64,000 nt of DNA from Hawksworthiomyces lignivorus (lineage: Eukaryota; Ascomycota; Sordariomycetes; Ophiostomatales; Ophiostomataceae), in NCBI GenBank assembly GCA_002917075.1, contig NTMA01000034.1:248001-312000 (forward strand), written 5' to 3'. The notes under the pieces were generated by a model. It did not search any database. It was not told the DNA's origin and saw nothing but the letters and a program-made list of their open reading frames with translations. Positions 25,283 to 37,353 of this stretch are shown piece after piece. The position numbers and the translations under genes were made by a program. Position 1 is the stretch's first letter, and the number at the start of each line of letters is the position of its first letter.

Positions 25283-26404
25283 CTAGACCTTCCCCTCGAC
25301 CATTGGCAGGCCTTTCTCGATAAACAAGGTCCGACCCTTCACGTACGTCACCATCCAACTGAAGGCCTTCATTCCCCCCATCTGACCTGTACCCTTCTTT
25401 TTCCCGATGGTGACGAATATCATTGGTTTGTCGGACGGTTTGTAGTCAGCAAGTCCAGCGGCGTTGCCCGTGAGAACTGCATCCAGGTTTTTTGCCAGGT
25501 GAACTAACTGAGCATCTGCCTTCATAGCTTGCTTGGTCTCCACGTTACCCACATCGCCAACTCCCCAGACGTTGCTGGTGCCGATGACGCGTAGCTTAGC
25601 ATCAAGCTTGACATCGCCGTTGCTTTCGAGAATTGTAGGTGGCAGAAAGGACGAGTTTGCTTTTAGGCCGAAGAAGGGCAAATAGACGTCTGCAGAGAGG
25701 ACCTTCCCATTTGAGAGAGTTATCGACTTATAACCGCCATGGTCCTTGACATCTGTGACCTTGGCATTGTGGATAATGGTGGTCTTCAAAGCAGTGAGTG
25801 CCTTCTCTGCAGCTTTGCCCACAGAAGGCATAAGCCCTGGAAGAGCGTGGTCTTTCGATACGATGAACGTAAGTTCTTTCTTTCCTCCATATGCTTCAGC
25901 TATTTCGCCTAGTGTCTCGACACCCGTCGCTCCGTCACCAGCAACAACAATGGATTTTGCGGCCTGAATGTTTCCTTGAAGTTGACGGAGAGCCGCTTTG
26001 GTAGCCTCAGAAGAGCCGACGTGCTTCATCGGTAGACCGGTGTTGACCGACGAGCCGGTGGCAAGGATCAATTGGTCATACACAATAGTTCTCGCACTAC
26101 CATTGACATCGACAGTGACGCTGTTCTGATCAAGGTCAACACTGGTAGCCTTTCCGAAGACGAGTTCGAATTGCGAAGAAGGGTATTTGGCAAATCCGGC
26201 TTCAATTGGTCGAAATAGCTGGTCTTCGGGGATCTGACCTGGAACTACTGCACGCACTGCAGCAAGGCTCCAAAATAGGTGTGTGGATGCAGAGACAAGG
26301 GTGAGTTTGGCCCCTTTGACTTTGGGGATGGTGTGTTTGAGAAGCTTGTGTGCTAGTGGGAGGCCGGCAAAGCCTGCGCCGAGAATAACAATATTCTTCG
26401 TCAT
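25283..26404 (-). CDS. AIF/AMID-like FAD-dependent NAD(P)H oxidoreductase
   Basis: A single exon of 373 residues. The N-terminal Rossmann motif IVILGAGFAGLPLAHKL binds FAD. A second dinucleotide motif, SIVVAGDGATGVETLGEIAE (about residues 152-171), should bind NAD(P)H. The stretch QLILATGSSVN precedes it, and NVWGVGDVGNV near residue 284 is the usual second FAD contact (GD box). Length and order match the AIFM2/FSP1 (AMID) family of quinone or ferredoxin-type reductases. There is no mitochondrial presequence or membrane helix. The electron acceptor is unknown. Start ATG 26404 is directly before the dinucleotide fold, so nothing is missing. Confidence 0.88.
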   Translation of the reverse strand: MTKNIVILGAGFAGLPLAHKLLKHTIPKVKGAKLTLVSASTHLFWSLAAVRAVVPGQIPEDQLFRPIEAGFAKYPSSQFELVFGKATSVDLDQNSVTVDVNGSARTIVYDQLILATGSSVNTGLPMKHVGSSEATKAALRQLQGNIQAAKSIVVAGDGATGVETLGEIAEAYGGKKELTFIVSKDHALPGLMPSVGKAAEKALTALKTTIIHNAKVTDVKDHGGYKSITLSNGKVLSADVYLPFFGLKANSSFLPPTILESNGDVKLDAKLRVIGTSNVWGVGDVGNVETKQAMKADAQLVHLAKNLDAVLTGNAAGLADYKPSDKPMIFVTIGKKKGTGQMGGMKAFSWMVTYVKGRTLFIEKGLPMVEGKV

Positions 26405-28362
26405 TGTGAAGACAAGTTAGTTGTTCCTAGTAAAGAGAGCGAGGGAAAGTCTTGCCTAGTTGGCTCCTAATCTGGTAGTCTTAATCTTGTAAGAAGGATC
26501 TTGACGGAGAGGCGGGAGGCAGTCATTAAATAATGAAGCCCATCGAGTCATAGAGAGAGTGCTAATAGCGTTTTGGGAATTTCAACCAGTATGATATGTT
26601 CCAAAAATGGAAGTATGTGTAGCCACTTAGCCGTGCTAGGCATAATGATTTTGACTTACAAATCTGCAGGGATTCGAAAACAGCATGACAAATTAACGAG
26701 CATTCGGTCGAACAACCGTAAATTGTCCGGAGGGCGAGTACCTAGTCTAAATTACCGTTAATCAGGTAGTCCGTGTACAGGCGCCGTTGTGCTAACCCCC
26801 CGCTCTCCACCCCCTACGGGTACAAACGCTGTTGTTTATGTGCGCCTAGTGTTTCGCTACGTTAAATTTTTTTTTTTTTTTTGGTCTTCCTCTAATCCTC
26901 CACTCTAGACGTTCCATAATCTATTTCTTCAGAGTGTTATCTTGCTTTTTGTCCTTTTTTCGATGTGTGTATGTGTGTTTGTCTTTTTGTCATTGACGAG
27001 ATGATAGTTTCCACACTGTAATTGTAATATGCCTTGGTTCTTAACACATACCGTTGTCCGCCTTTGTGCTTTGCCGCGTTAGAGGACAGAGATTATATCA
27101 ACACCATACACCATGATTTTCAAGGCTTCAATAAGGGATCATGTTAGGTGCACTATTTTGATGGCTTGCTTAGATATAAAGAAACGCGGTTTTATAAAAG
27201 CTGTAAGTACTACGCATTAAAGCGAGAGGCGTCAATCTGGCCGTCGCTTCCTATTAACGTGAGGCTCTTTTTTTTTTTTTTTTTTTTTTGGTGGCTTTTT
27301 GCAGTAGGTGCGTCGTCGCTTGTAAGTGCTTCAAAGGCTAGAGTATCGTATAGGTTTAAACCCTGCTGCTAAGTGTAGAGTAAGGTGGGAATGGTAAAGA
27401 AATGTTATATTACGACGCAAACAGATAAACGTGATGCACATAGGTGTCTGTACCTAGGTTTAAGCCAACCGCTGCTATATAAGCTGAATATCATCTTTAC
27501 TCCCCTGTGCAAAAATACATCAGTCTTTCAAAATTATTAGAAAGCCATAGGCATGGATTCCAAGACTGACATGTCATGCTCATGCACAGCTTACAGTCAT
27601 CATCGCCTTTCTAAAATATCAAATACAAAGTGCCGCATAACAGGAATTAATATGGTGAGAAGACGCTAGCTTAGTTCTACCATTTTAGTCTGATCTTCTT
27701 TAGTAAAGATAAGAAATCGAGTTAACCCTTGCTGGTAGCCTTTGGTGCCGCGTTTTAGTTCCGCTTTTGTGGCCACAAACACTAAGCTTGCAGAGCTCGC
27801 TCTGACACTGATGTACGATTCCAGACGCTTTCAGTACCTGGTACATTTCCACGAAACAGTTCTCTACCTCTATCAGGCCACTACAATGCGAATAATGTCC
27901 TCGATGGATTTTGAGCTGTGATTAGACGGATTCACGTAAGTGATTGTATCTAGAAAGTCAATGCCATTCCCCCATTCTGTCCCACGAGCCCTATGTCCTA
28001 CAGGCACAATGAGCCCCATAGCACAAGGCCAACCACGCGACACGGCCTCGCATCACACTAAACTTAAACGGCTGCTAAACTTACTGGCGGAGTCGTAGAC
28101 AGCCTAGTCGCCGCAAAATAGAATCTCTTAGTTGCCGGCCGCGTCGGACCATGAGCCTTTTACGACATCTCGAAATGTAACCTCATCTACACTGCAGCTC
28201 CAAGAGTGGATCATAAGTATGATATTTAACTATATATTTCTTTATTGTCTCCTAAAGGGGCCATGCGCCCTATGTGCGAATCGAAAACGATAATGAAGGT
28301 AAACTTCAAACGGTGCGCAAGAGAAATTTTCATTGTACACTTATACATGTTACCGTAATCCT
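26405..28362. other. Intergenic region with long poly-T tracts
   Basis: No gene is supported in this 2-kb stretch. It holds the oxidoreductase promoter, a T-run at 26868-26882 and a 22-base T-run at 27268-27289. The sequence from 27500 to 28250 shows only stop-rich frames. Confidence 0.45.
27268..27289. repeat. 22-base poly-T homopolymer
   Basis: An uninterrupted run of T. It has no paired repeat or flanking element that would mark a retroposed poly(A) tail that I could confirm. Confidence 0.8.
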
Positions 28363-30306
28363 TTAGTCATTCAGCCACTTGTCGGAATCGTAATCAATAT
28401 CAGAGCCTGTATAAACTTTTCCTTCGAGCTCAGCTTTATTTTTTGCCCGCCGAACCTGAGTAATTTGCTTTTCGATCTTCCATGTGAAATACCAGCAAAC
28501 CAAACAACCAAAAAAGCCGCCCGCGACACAAGCTGTGCATACGGCGTAGGACACTCGGTATCCATCTTGGGCATATTTTGATGCGAACAGTTGAGGGCCG
28601 ATGACACCACCCATCTGGCCAATACAATTTTGTAAACTGTAGCTGAAAGCTGTCCCCGTTGAACCTTTCATACTAGATGATCGCCCTTTTCCAAAGGTTA
28701 GCTATAACATTTCATCGTGCTAATCAGCTGACTGTAATGAAATAAGAGACGTACAAGTCCAAAACGGCACAAAGAATGTGCTTGCTGCTGTTGAGCCAAG
28801 AACGCTTGCTATATAGATGGCGACTTTATTTTGAGTACCGATGAAGATGGCATATAGGCCAACTCCCAAGATGACAATCAATGAAGTGAATAGTGGACGT
28901 GGTAGCCATGCCTTTTGCAAGATATAGTAGGACGTCAGAATAGCCGCCACGGTCACGGCAGCTGGAGGCTATTGTTATTATGTTTAGCTGATATTCCTGA
29001 ATTGTTTGAGATGGCTTTGAACTTACGATAAGTAGTAAAATATTTCTTGGTGGCGAAACAAAACCTAAGTTTGTGATGATTGTTGGCTAAAAAAAAATAA
29101 TGTCAGTTTTATAGACACCCTTGAATCGAAAAGAGATCTAGTATCTCACCAGGAACCACGTTAAGCCATAATTTCCCGTGTTTATGAGCATCTGTGTTAA
29201 CATGAAGGACCAAAGTCGAGGATCCTTTAATGATCTCAGGGTCTCGTGAAGCGTAAAGTTTTTGTCATTTATTCGTGGAGCAGTGTCTGCAAGTCGTTGC
29301 TCAAGGAAATCTTGCTCCCTTGGAGTAAGCCATTTGTTGGATGACTTTGACTTGGGATACTCTGGCAAAAACCAGTAAACAAAACCAGCGAATACCATAG
29401 TAAAAACACCTTCAATAATGAATACCCTGCATGTCACGTTAGTATGTGTGGTGTAGTGTCAAATATGGGTCAAGCAGGTAGCCGCTCACCACTGCCAGGA
29501 ACTGATACCGCGCTTTCCATCTAGAAAAGAAATTCCATATATGAGAAGCGAGCTGACGATATTTGCTACTGCAACAATGCCACAGAAGTATACATTTGGC
29601 CGAGCGAACTCGTCGCTTCGGTACCAACTCTGGAACTGTGTCATAAACCCAGGGAACATTCCGGCATCTGCAACCCCCAGGAAAAACCGAGCAGCCAACA
29701 AACCTGGTCCGGTTTTGCAGGTAGATTCCAGTGCGACAATAGCTCCCCAAGTAAATATGATGCGAGCCATAAACAATCGAGGGCCCATCACCTTTAGAAG
29801 CAAGTTGCTGGGAACTTCAAAGATAATATAAGAGATCTATATAGGAGAGAAGTTGTCCATGAGTATGAGCTTCGCGTCAGTTGCGACGTGTTGTGGGATC
29901 AAGTTACGAACATAATATACAGACTGCACCCAGTTGTATTGATTTGACGTCATTCCCAGCTGAACCATGATATTAGTCGGCTGACCGGGAGACAAAACCT
30001 TGACCGAGGCAGCATTGTTGACGTCGACCTGGGTCGTTAGAGAAGTTTCGTACCAAATTGAACGGCATTATATTCAAATACCTGTTTCAGCATGTAAATG
30101 AAACCTGCTAGGATCATCAGACGTAAATCAACTTTTCGCAAGATTTTCTTCTCTTCTTTGGCGCTGAATGTCGCCAGAAACGCTGTTCGGTCAAAGTCTG
30201 GTGATGTAGGATCTAATTGTTGGGTGGCATTTACTGAGTCCAGGTCGGTATTTACCACCACAGCCACATCTTTAGACTTTAACTCAGGAGTGTTGTCGAA
30301 ATCCAT
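28363..30306 (-). CDS. Dal5/Tna1-type MFS permease (ACS family), copy 1
   Basis: Seven exons, complement of 28363-28685, 28755-28968, 29027-29086, 29150-29426, 29490-29836, 29912-30028 and 30082-30306, give 520 residues. Family marks are QLGMTSNQYNWVQSVYY, FEVPSNLLLK, FLGVADAGMFPGFMTQFQSWYR, FLPEYPKSK and STGTAFSYSLQNCIGQMGGVIGPQLF. This anion:cation symporter family imports allantoate, nicotinate, vitamins, sulfonates or short peptides at the plasma membrane; the substrate here is unknown. The start is ATG 30306, since the upstream part of the frame opens with a non-ATG codon. All phases close; the exon 7 acceptor (AAAAG at 28686) was chosen because it restores the conserved FWTWRSSS motif. 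It runs in tandem with a second member 1.8 kb away. Confidence 0.88.
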
Positions 30307-32077
30307 ATTTGGTCTCCCTTGAGCTGACGATAGCTCAGTAATTTCCAACTAGTAATTTCGATGTGTGCTCAGTTTTTGTCGATTAAGAAAGTTTCCAATT
30401 TAGCTATACGAAAGAAAATTTATCTGTTTATATTACCGTCCACATTGGTCAAGATGTGATAACTTGGATCGCGCAATACTTTGGAAGTTGTAGCAATGAG
30501 AGGCTAACAAGAATCACATGCGGTTGGTCGGATTTTGTTGTTGCATCCGGATGTCCAGGTGCCACTGGCCAGGATTGCTGTGGGGGGCGTCCTGCATGTT
30601 GGTGCCGAAAAGTCAGCCATTCTAATATAAAACAGCTACAGGAGGATTATGATGTTCCATGAGGAGAGTCTCTGTATACATGATTTCATCTTTCCTTTAC
30701 AATTATTTCTAATATTACGAAGATCCCACATATTCTTGATATATCTCCGGCATTAATCTCACAGGCTTATTCGTAAACGTCCTTGTAAATTACTAGTTGT
30801 TGCTTCCGCACTATTCCCTTGAAAGTCTCCACAAGCACTACATTGTTAACACGCGAAAAAAAAGTCCTTTGGCCTTACCTGGCGAGGTATTAGGGATTGT
30901 GACTTTTGCTATTTCGTTGACACTAATTGTAGAAGATCTCTTTAAGATGTGATCACAACCTACTATAATCGCATTACGTCTATCTTTCAGCCAACACCGA
31001 CTCCGGTGCATAACCTCTACTATATGCAAACAGCGTAAAGCATTGCTAGCACGGCCAGGCGGCATCAGCAGCCGGCAAACCAACAGCACTACGGTTGCAG
31101 AATCTCTGCCATATTTAGTCTGAATGATATGGTGGTATCTATTAGTATGGATATAGCAATGGGTATTGGGATACAGCATATGGGCAAAATGTGATGTACG
31201 TAAATATATATAAATAAATATACGGTTTTTCTGTCACTACCTGGAAGTTTCTTCTGTCTGTGACCTAGCGGGAAAGCTATTACAACGTAGATGTCGAGAA
31301 AGATAACTATATTCTGGGGAAAATTTTTGTTTCCCAAGCGGTTTATCCGGTTTCGTAAGAGAGCAAAGCCTTAACAAAAGCGGTTCATCTTTTGTCGGAG
31401 GGAATTCAAAGCTGCACACATTAAATACCTAGTAGAATTGCATCATATAGAAATTGTTCTGCCTCACTGCATTTTCTTTTTCTCTAGCATGGAATCTCTC
31501 GAGCTCGTAGTGTCTTAGCTATTGGCTCTGCTTATCTGGCACATAGTTAACCACCTCTGTCAGTACTTTAATATAGCTCACATGCGTGTGGATAAGGCGC
31601 CCAGTCGGCGCTCTATTGTACTAGTATTTTATTTTGGATTTTTTTTTTCTACTAGGGAGGTATAATGCGGCGGAGGCAAAAATGGCTCGGAATAGTGTCC
31701 ATTCGCCTTATCCACTAAGATATCGAAAGTTACAGTAGAAATTTAATTCGTGACGTGTACTCTAAAAGAAACCCAACACCAGATTGTGATACGACGAGCA
31801 AAACAGACTCTAAAATTGAAACAACAAAAGATGTAGCTGATTTGAGCTATAAAACCTTCATTGGAAATTCCTTGTATTGTTTCCGCTAGCTAGCTACTCC
31901 GTATTCTCTTTCTATTTCCTGTCAGCTTTTATCGTTCTTTTAGTTTCAAGTTCCACACGTTAACTTATTCACATTTTAGGCAGTTTGCTCCCCCATCAGC
32001 TCCCTGTAAATTAATTGAGAAATATTTGAATTGAGCTCAGGTCACAGACTATGTAGGAGATAAAATGAACTCGCATC
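30307..32077. other. Intergenic region between the two Dal5-type genes
   Basis: Holds the promoter of copy 1 and the 3' end of copy 2. Frames are short and unrecognised. The sequence is AT-rich, with TACTCCGTA at about 31895. Confidence 0.45.
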
Positions 32078-33891
32078 CTAACTCGACTCATCTGAGCTCT
32101 CCACAGCAGGGCTTTTGCTAAGCCATATACCCTTATAGAACTTTCTCTCTTCAAATATTTGGATGTCGTCGCCGGATACAACCTTACCCTGCTTACGCGC
32201 CTTTAAAACTTTCCGCTGATGGAGAAGCACATCATACTCAGTGTTGCGTGTCAAATACCAAGTCCAGACGTTAGATAACCACCCAGCAATGATAAAAGAA
32301 GCAGCAATGGCAAAGCTATTCTTGTATCGGTTGTATGCCCACTTTGATTGAAAGAGCTGTGGGCCAACGACGCCGCCTAGCTGAGCGATTCCAGATTGCA
32401 AACCGTAGGTCAGCGCCGTGCCTGTTGTACCTACCAGCGTGGCAGAGCGCCATGCCCAGAAGGGAATAAAATAACTATTGTAGAATAGTTGGCCAAGAAT
32501 ACATGCAATATATAAGCCATATCGGTTATCAAGAGTGAAAAAAAGGACGAAGCAGATAACCATGCCAGACATAATGATCATGATATAGGCGGGGCGAACA
32601 ATGAAAGCCCGATACATAAACCAAGCCGAGAAGATCTCCCCAAGGATTGTCGCGGCAGCTGGTGGGATGTTGAGCAGCTGATTTTTAGGCAGAGCTGCAA
32701 AGCCAAGATTCGTGATAATAGTAGGCAGGTACCAAGTCAGCGCGTAGCCGCCTAGGTTGACCAGCGTCTGCGACAGCAGAAATGACCATATGAGCCAGTG
32801 GCCAAGCGTGTGCTTAATCTCTTTCCAGGAGTATGATGGATCACTGGTCCTCGGTGCATTCTCAGATAAGCGCGCTTCTAGGAACTCTTGCTCACGTTCC
32901 GTCAGCCAGCGACGACTGCGAGGGGACTTGGGATAATCAGGAAGGCAATAATAGACAACTGCTGAGAATAAAACAGTGAAAATGCCTTCGACAATGTACA
33001 CCCATCTCCAGGCGCTGAGGCCGCGAACACCATTGGCATAACTTAGGCCGTAGCACAGCAGCGAGCCTACAATGGTCGAATTGGCAGCAATTCCAAAAAA
33101 CCATGCCACAGGCTTGCCCATTTCTTCAGTTCTGTACCAGCTATGCAAATGTGCCATCACGCCAGGGAACATTCCAGCTTCAAACATGCTATATATTTAT
33201 AAGTCATTCGATGATGAAATAGAGTAGTAAAAAAATAGAGTAGTAAAAAATGGAGGTTAGACGTCAAGCACTTACCCGAGCAAGAAACGAAGTGCAAATA
33301 GCTGGTGGTAGTTTTTCACAACTGCATGACATCCCTGAATTATTCCCCACGTCAAGAAAATGCGTGATTGCCAAAGGTGGGGGGTCATCTTCTTCAGCAG
33401 TAAGTTGCTAGGGGCTTCAAAGACGATGTAGGCAATGCCGTAGATTGAACCAACCCAGTTATACAGGTTTGATGTCATGCCCAACTCAGTTATAATGTTG
33501 CGAGACTCGCCGACTTGAAGCACTTTTACGTTTGATGCACTATTTGCATCAATCTATTCCAATCATCGTTAATCTCCATTTGCTGCTGCCCGCTGTCCAA
33601 AAATTGCATCACAGGGTGTTGTATTCCTCTCAGAGTGCTCCGAGATTTACTCACCGACTTGATCATGGACATAACACCGATCAGTATCACAATGTGGATA
33701 TCCACTTTGCGAATAATTCGGGCTTCCTCTTCCGCTGTGAATGTAGCCAAGAACGCTGCGCGTGCTTCGGGATCATCTCGCAGCTCAATATCGTCTGTTC
33801 GAGAGATGATAGCTTCACCATGCTTTCTAGTATTCTTGCCAGTCTCAATGTTAATGGAAATTTGATTTGGTTCCACTAATTCGATGGCCAT
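32078..33891 (-). CDS. Dal5/Tna1-type MFS permease (ACS family), copy 2
   Basis: Three exons, complement of 32078-33188, 33276-33553 and 33655-33891, give 541 residues. Marks are NIITELGMTSNLYNWVGSIY, FEAPSNLLLKKMTPHLWQSR, FLLGMFEAGMFPGVMAHLHSWYR, CLPDYPKSPRSRRWL, FFIPFWAWRSATL-like and TTGTALTYGLQSGIAQLGGVVGPQLFQSKW. Twelve helices are expected. The first intron sits at the same phase-0 place as in copy 1 (just before the conserved I/V-D...SNVKVL stretch), which shows common descent, while copy 1 has four more introns further on. The substrate is unknown. The next gene on the other side is a divergent FMN monooxygenase, so a shared substrate is possible. Confidence 0.9.
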
Positions 33892-35226
33892 AGTAGCAGC
33901 TGGCTGTAACAAGCGATACGGCCTCTATTAGCAGTAGGTAGATCGAGGCCAAGCAAATTGATTCTCTTTTATAAAATATTTTCAAAAAAATTAAATTCGA
34001 TCTTCGCACAAACTATAACTCAGTGAGAATGCTCTGGTGGATTGTAATGAACTGAACAGTCTAAAAAAACAATATTTTAGTCCTTTTTATACCAAAAACT
34101 GACAAAGGTACTCTAAAGGTGCGCATCAGCCCTCACCTTACAATCCAATATAGTCTACAAGTTGTTGCAAAATGGTCTATAGGAATTAATTCATATAGAA
34201 CAGAAGAGAGAGATATCAAAAATTGAGTTTTCATATGATGTGCTTGCACCGAAGATGGCGACGACGGCAACATACTTGGGCATGGCATTGAGGACGCATC
34301 GAAAGTAGTGAACCGAATTCAAAAACAAAATGCTAAACAATGCCAAAGAAGCTTGGGTCCACTGTCGATACGACCATGATAACTAGAAGATGTGAAGGTA
34401 CGATCCGGGGATTGTGGGCATGGAGTCGGGGACAGATAAAAGAGGTATTTTCCAAATGCAGCAAGCGCATTTTTAAACTAACTTCAAACTCACACGTTTT
34501 GAACTGCCTGGGTGAGATGCACCTATGGCTCAATTTGGCGAGATTGTCGGGTTCCTGGCGCGGAGGCGCAGAGTCCAATGCTTGGCGATTCGATGGCGAA
34601 ATACTATACTAGGCTCCCGTCATCCACAACTACTACCCGAGAGCTTGCGACAATGGGGGCTAATCGCAGCATCGAGCTCCGCAATGCCACCATTGCAATA
34701 GGTGTCAATTATACAAATTACGTACCCGTAACTGCCGGCATCGCCCAGTTCAACTTCACCCACGTTGGCCGAGCTCTTTCAAGTATTCGGCCCTGTGCGT
34801 ATTATTCAAGGAGTTGGTATACAGTCTCCGTAACCCTCCCCAGACACAATTATCTATTCACATAGGTTCCAAAGTTTCTCCTATCCATATTGTTGTCGTG
34901 GGGATGATCAATATCTGTGTACGGGTTTTTCTTGACGATAGGTGTTGTAGCTACATGGCTGGCTAGCAAGTGGGAGCGTGATTCGTGTGCCATATTGCGT
35001 AGAGTCTCCTTTGGATCCTTCCCTTTTCTTCAAAATGTATTTTTTTTTTTCTTTTCAAAGCGACAAAACAATTTTGTATATATATCTCCTTGCCTTTCAA
35101 TGAAAATTTAACATTTCGTGAATAACCGTAAAACCAATCAACTGGTACCAGTACAGCTGGGAACCCAAACTGTGACTTCACTGTAGGAACAACACGAATA
35201 TAATTTTTTTTTCAATCGCCATCAAT
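33892..35226. other. Divergent promoter region, permease copy 2 / monooxygenase
   Basis: This 1.3-kb stretch separates two divergent starts and should carry both promoters. A plus-strand frame at 34512-34865 (117 residues) has even composition, but no family I recognise and no partner exon. I leave it uncalled. Confidence 0.45.
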
Positions 35227-37105
35227 ATGGTCTCTATATCTAATTCTAAGAGTAATGGCGATATTGGTACTTATGACTCTATTAGCGTTAGGCCAAAGAA
35301 GCAGATCTTGCTGAATGGATTCGACATGTTCACCGTGGGCCACTTGTCATTTGGGCAATGGCGCAACCCACGGGATCGCGCCTGCGAGAAACGTCGCGAT
35401 CTCTTTTACTGGACGAATCTAGCCCAGCTACTCGAGAAGGGCGGTTTTACATCATTGTTCTTGGCCGACTCATATGGCCCTTATGATGTGTAAGTCCAAG
35501 GACATCGTTTGTTCTTAGTTTGGTGCGCTATACCTCCTAACAGCGTCTTACCATAACAGGTATAAAAATAGCGACGAGCCGGCTATCCGCACAGGCAGTC
35601 AATTCCCCATGGGTGACCCAATTATTGTACGCTTCTACTAGTTCGATTTGTGTCTCTTTTCATTTTTTTGACTGATAGATGTGGCTTTCTCTGGCTGATC
35701 TCTTTTGTAGCCAGTTTCTGCCATGGCTGCAGTGACGAAAAAATTAGGATTTGCCATCACCACATCGACTTCTTATGAACAGCCATATATAGTTGCCAAA
35801 CGGTTCGCTACCTTAGATCACCTTACTAAAGGTAGATTCGGCTGGAACATTGTAACAAGCTGGAAAGAATCAGCATCGAAAGCCGTAGGGATTTCACATC
35901 TTCAGGTTCCTATCTCTTTACTCAGACAGTCTAATCGGCAATTTTACAGGTTGGCTTGCCCTTGGTGGAACATGACAAGCGTTATGAGAATGCAGACGAG
36001 TACCTTCGTGTCTTGTACAAGTGAGTTGATTTATGGTCAGAGGGCGACTTCTACTGAATGATTGTTCACAAGATGATTTTCTCTCACACTTGAAAGACTA
36101 TGGGAAGGTTCTTGGGCCAACGACGCCCTCAAAGAAGACAGAGAGAGTGGAATCTATGCCGAATATGACAAGATTCGCCTCATTCAACACCACGGCAAAT
36201 TCGACGTCGAAGCTCGATTCATTGTTGACCCCTCGCCTCAGCGGACGCCTGTTCTATTCCAGGCTGGCACCTCACCGTATGTATCCAAGACTATGTGTTT
36301 CCATGTGGCTCGCTTTTTGTCCTTTGGGAGTGACTATCTCGCCTAACCGTTCAACAGAGCTGGTGTAAAATTCGGTGCCACACATGCGGAAGGCATCTTT
36401 GTCTCCGGCCTCTCTCCGCATGTTGTAGCGCCACGTGTCAAGACGATCCGGGCAGCAGCAGCAGCGGCGGGCCGCGACCCGGCGTCCGTAAAGATTTTTG
36501 CAATGATCACGCCAATTATAGGGAGGGACGAGGCAGATGCCAAACGCAAATACGATGATGCTCTCAAGTATCTCCTAGTTGAGGGTGGCCTGGCTCAGTT
36601 CTCAGCCGGTACGGGTATTGATATTGCCAAATTTGACCTAGATCACCGCTTGACTGAGGACGATATCAGCCAGCTTCAGCGTGTGCGGTCTTCCATATAT
36701 AATCTTAATTATCGCGGTGACGACGTACCACCGCTTACGCCACGTAATCTAGGTATAATCACCGCCATCGGGGGTTCAGGCGCTCAGCCGGTCGGCACCG
36801 CCAGCCAGGTAGCAGATGTTTTTCAGGAGTGGGTAGATATCGCTGATGTCGACGGGTTTAACATCGGTTACGTTATTACTCCAGGCAGCTTTGAAGACAT
36901 TGTAGAGCTGCTCGTGCCCGAACTTCGCCGTCGTGGCCTGATGCCAGATAAACTAGCCAACAACGATGAGCCATGCACCCTACGGGAAAGTATCTATGGC
37001 ATTGGCCAAGCACATCTGCGAGATGATCACCCGGGCCATCTTTATAAGTACGACACATATGACTTGGCTATCCAGAAGGAGAAAGCCGCACATTCTAGTG
37101 AATAG
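35227..37105 (+). CDS. FMN-dependent luciferase-like monooxygenase, NtaA/SnaA/DszA type
   Basis: Six exons (35227-35489, 35560-35626, 35711-35905, 35950-36020, 36097-36276, 36358-37105) give 507 residues, slightly over the family's 440-490. Marks are LNGFDMFTVGHLSFGQWRNP, FTSLFLADSYGPYDVY, GSQFPMGDP, FAITTSTSYEQPYIVAKRF, LDHLTKGRFGWNIVTSW and PVLFQAGTSPAGVKFGATHAEG. This flavin-dependent TIM-barrel family uses FMNH2 from a partner reductase to oxidise compounds such as nitrilotriacetate, sulfones or sulfonates; the substrate here is unknown. Intron 3 is only 44 bases, the weakest part of the model. It is followed 248 bases later by an SDR-type gene in the same direction. Confidence 0.87.
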
Positions 37106-37353
37106 AAAGGTTAAGAAATTTAAGGAATATCTTTAATTTGCATAGAAAGCAGCGCCGCATGCTAGAAAGTAATATACAGAGAATCAAGCAAAAAGTAAGA
37201 CGGAAAGACTAATAATACGGAGTAAATATACGGAGTACTGTAGAGAATATCCTACTCGTTTCAAGCGTTGCCCCACTCTCCGACGTAAGATTGAAGCGTG
37301 ATGCGGGGCACAGAAACAAGATAATTTCTACTCTGTACACAATTCAAGCCATC

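Noticed and set aside
27268..27289. Poly-T run as the tail of a retroposed gene
   Set aside because: No flanking coding remnant and no target duplication could be matched to it.
34512..34865. 117-residue plus-strand frame in the permease/monooxygenase promoter region
   Set aside because: No family, no partner exon and no clear start context; too weak to call a gene.
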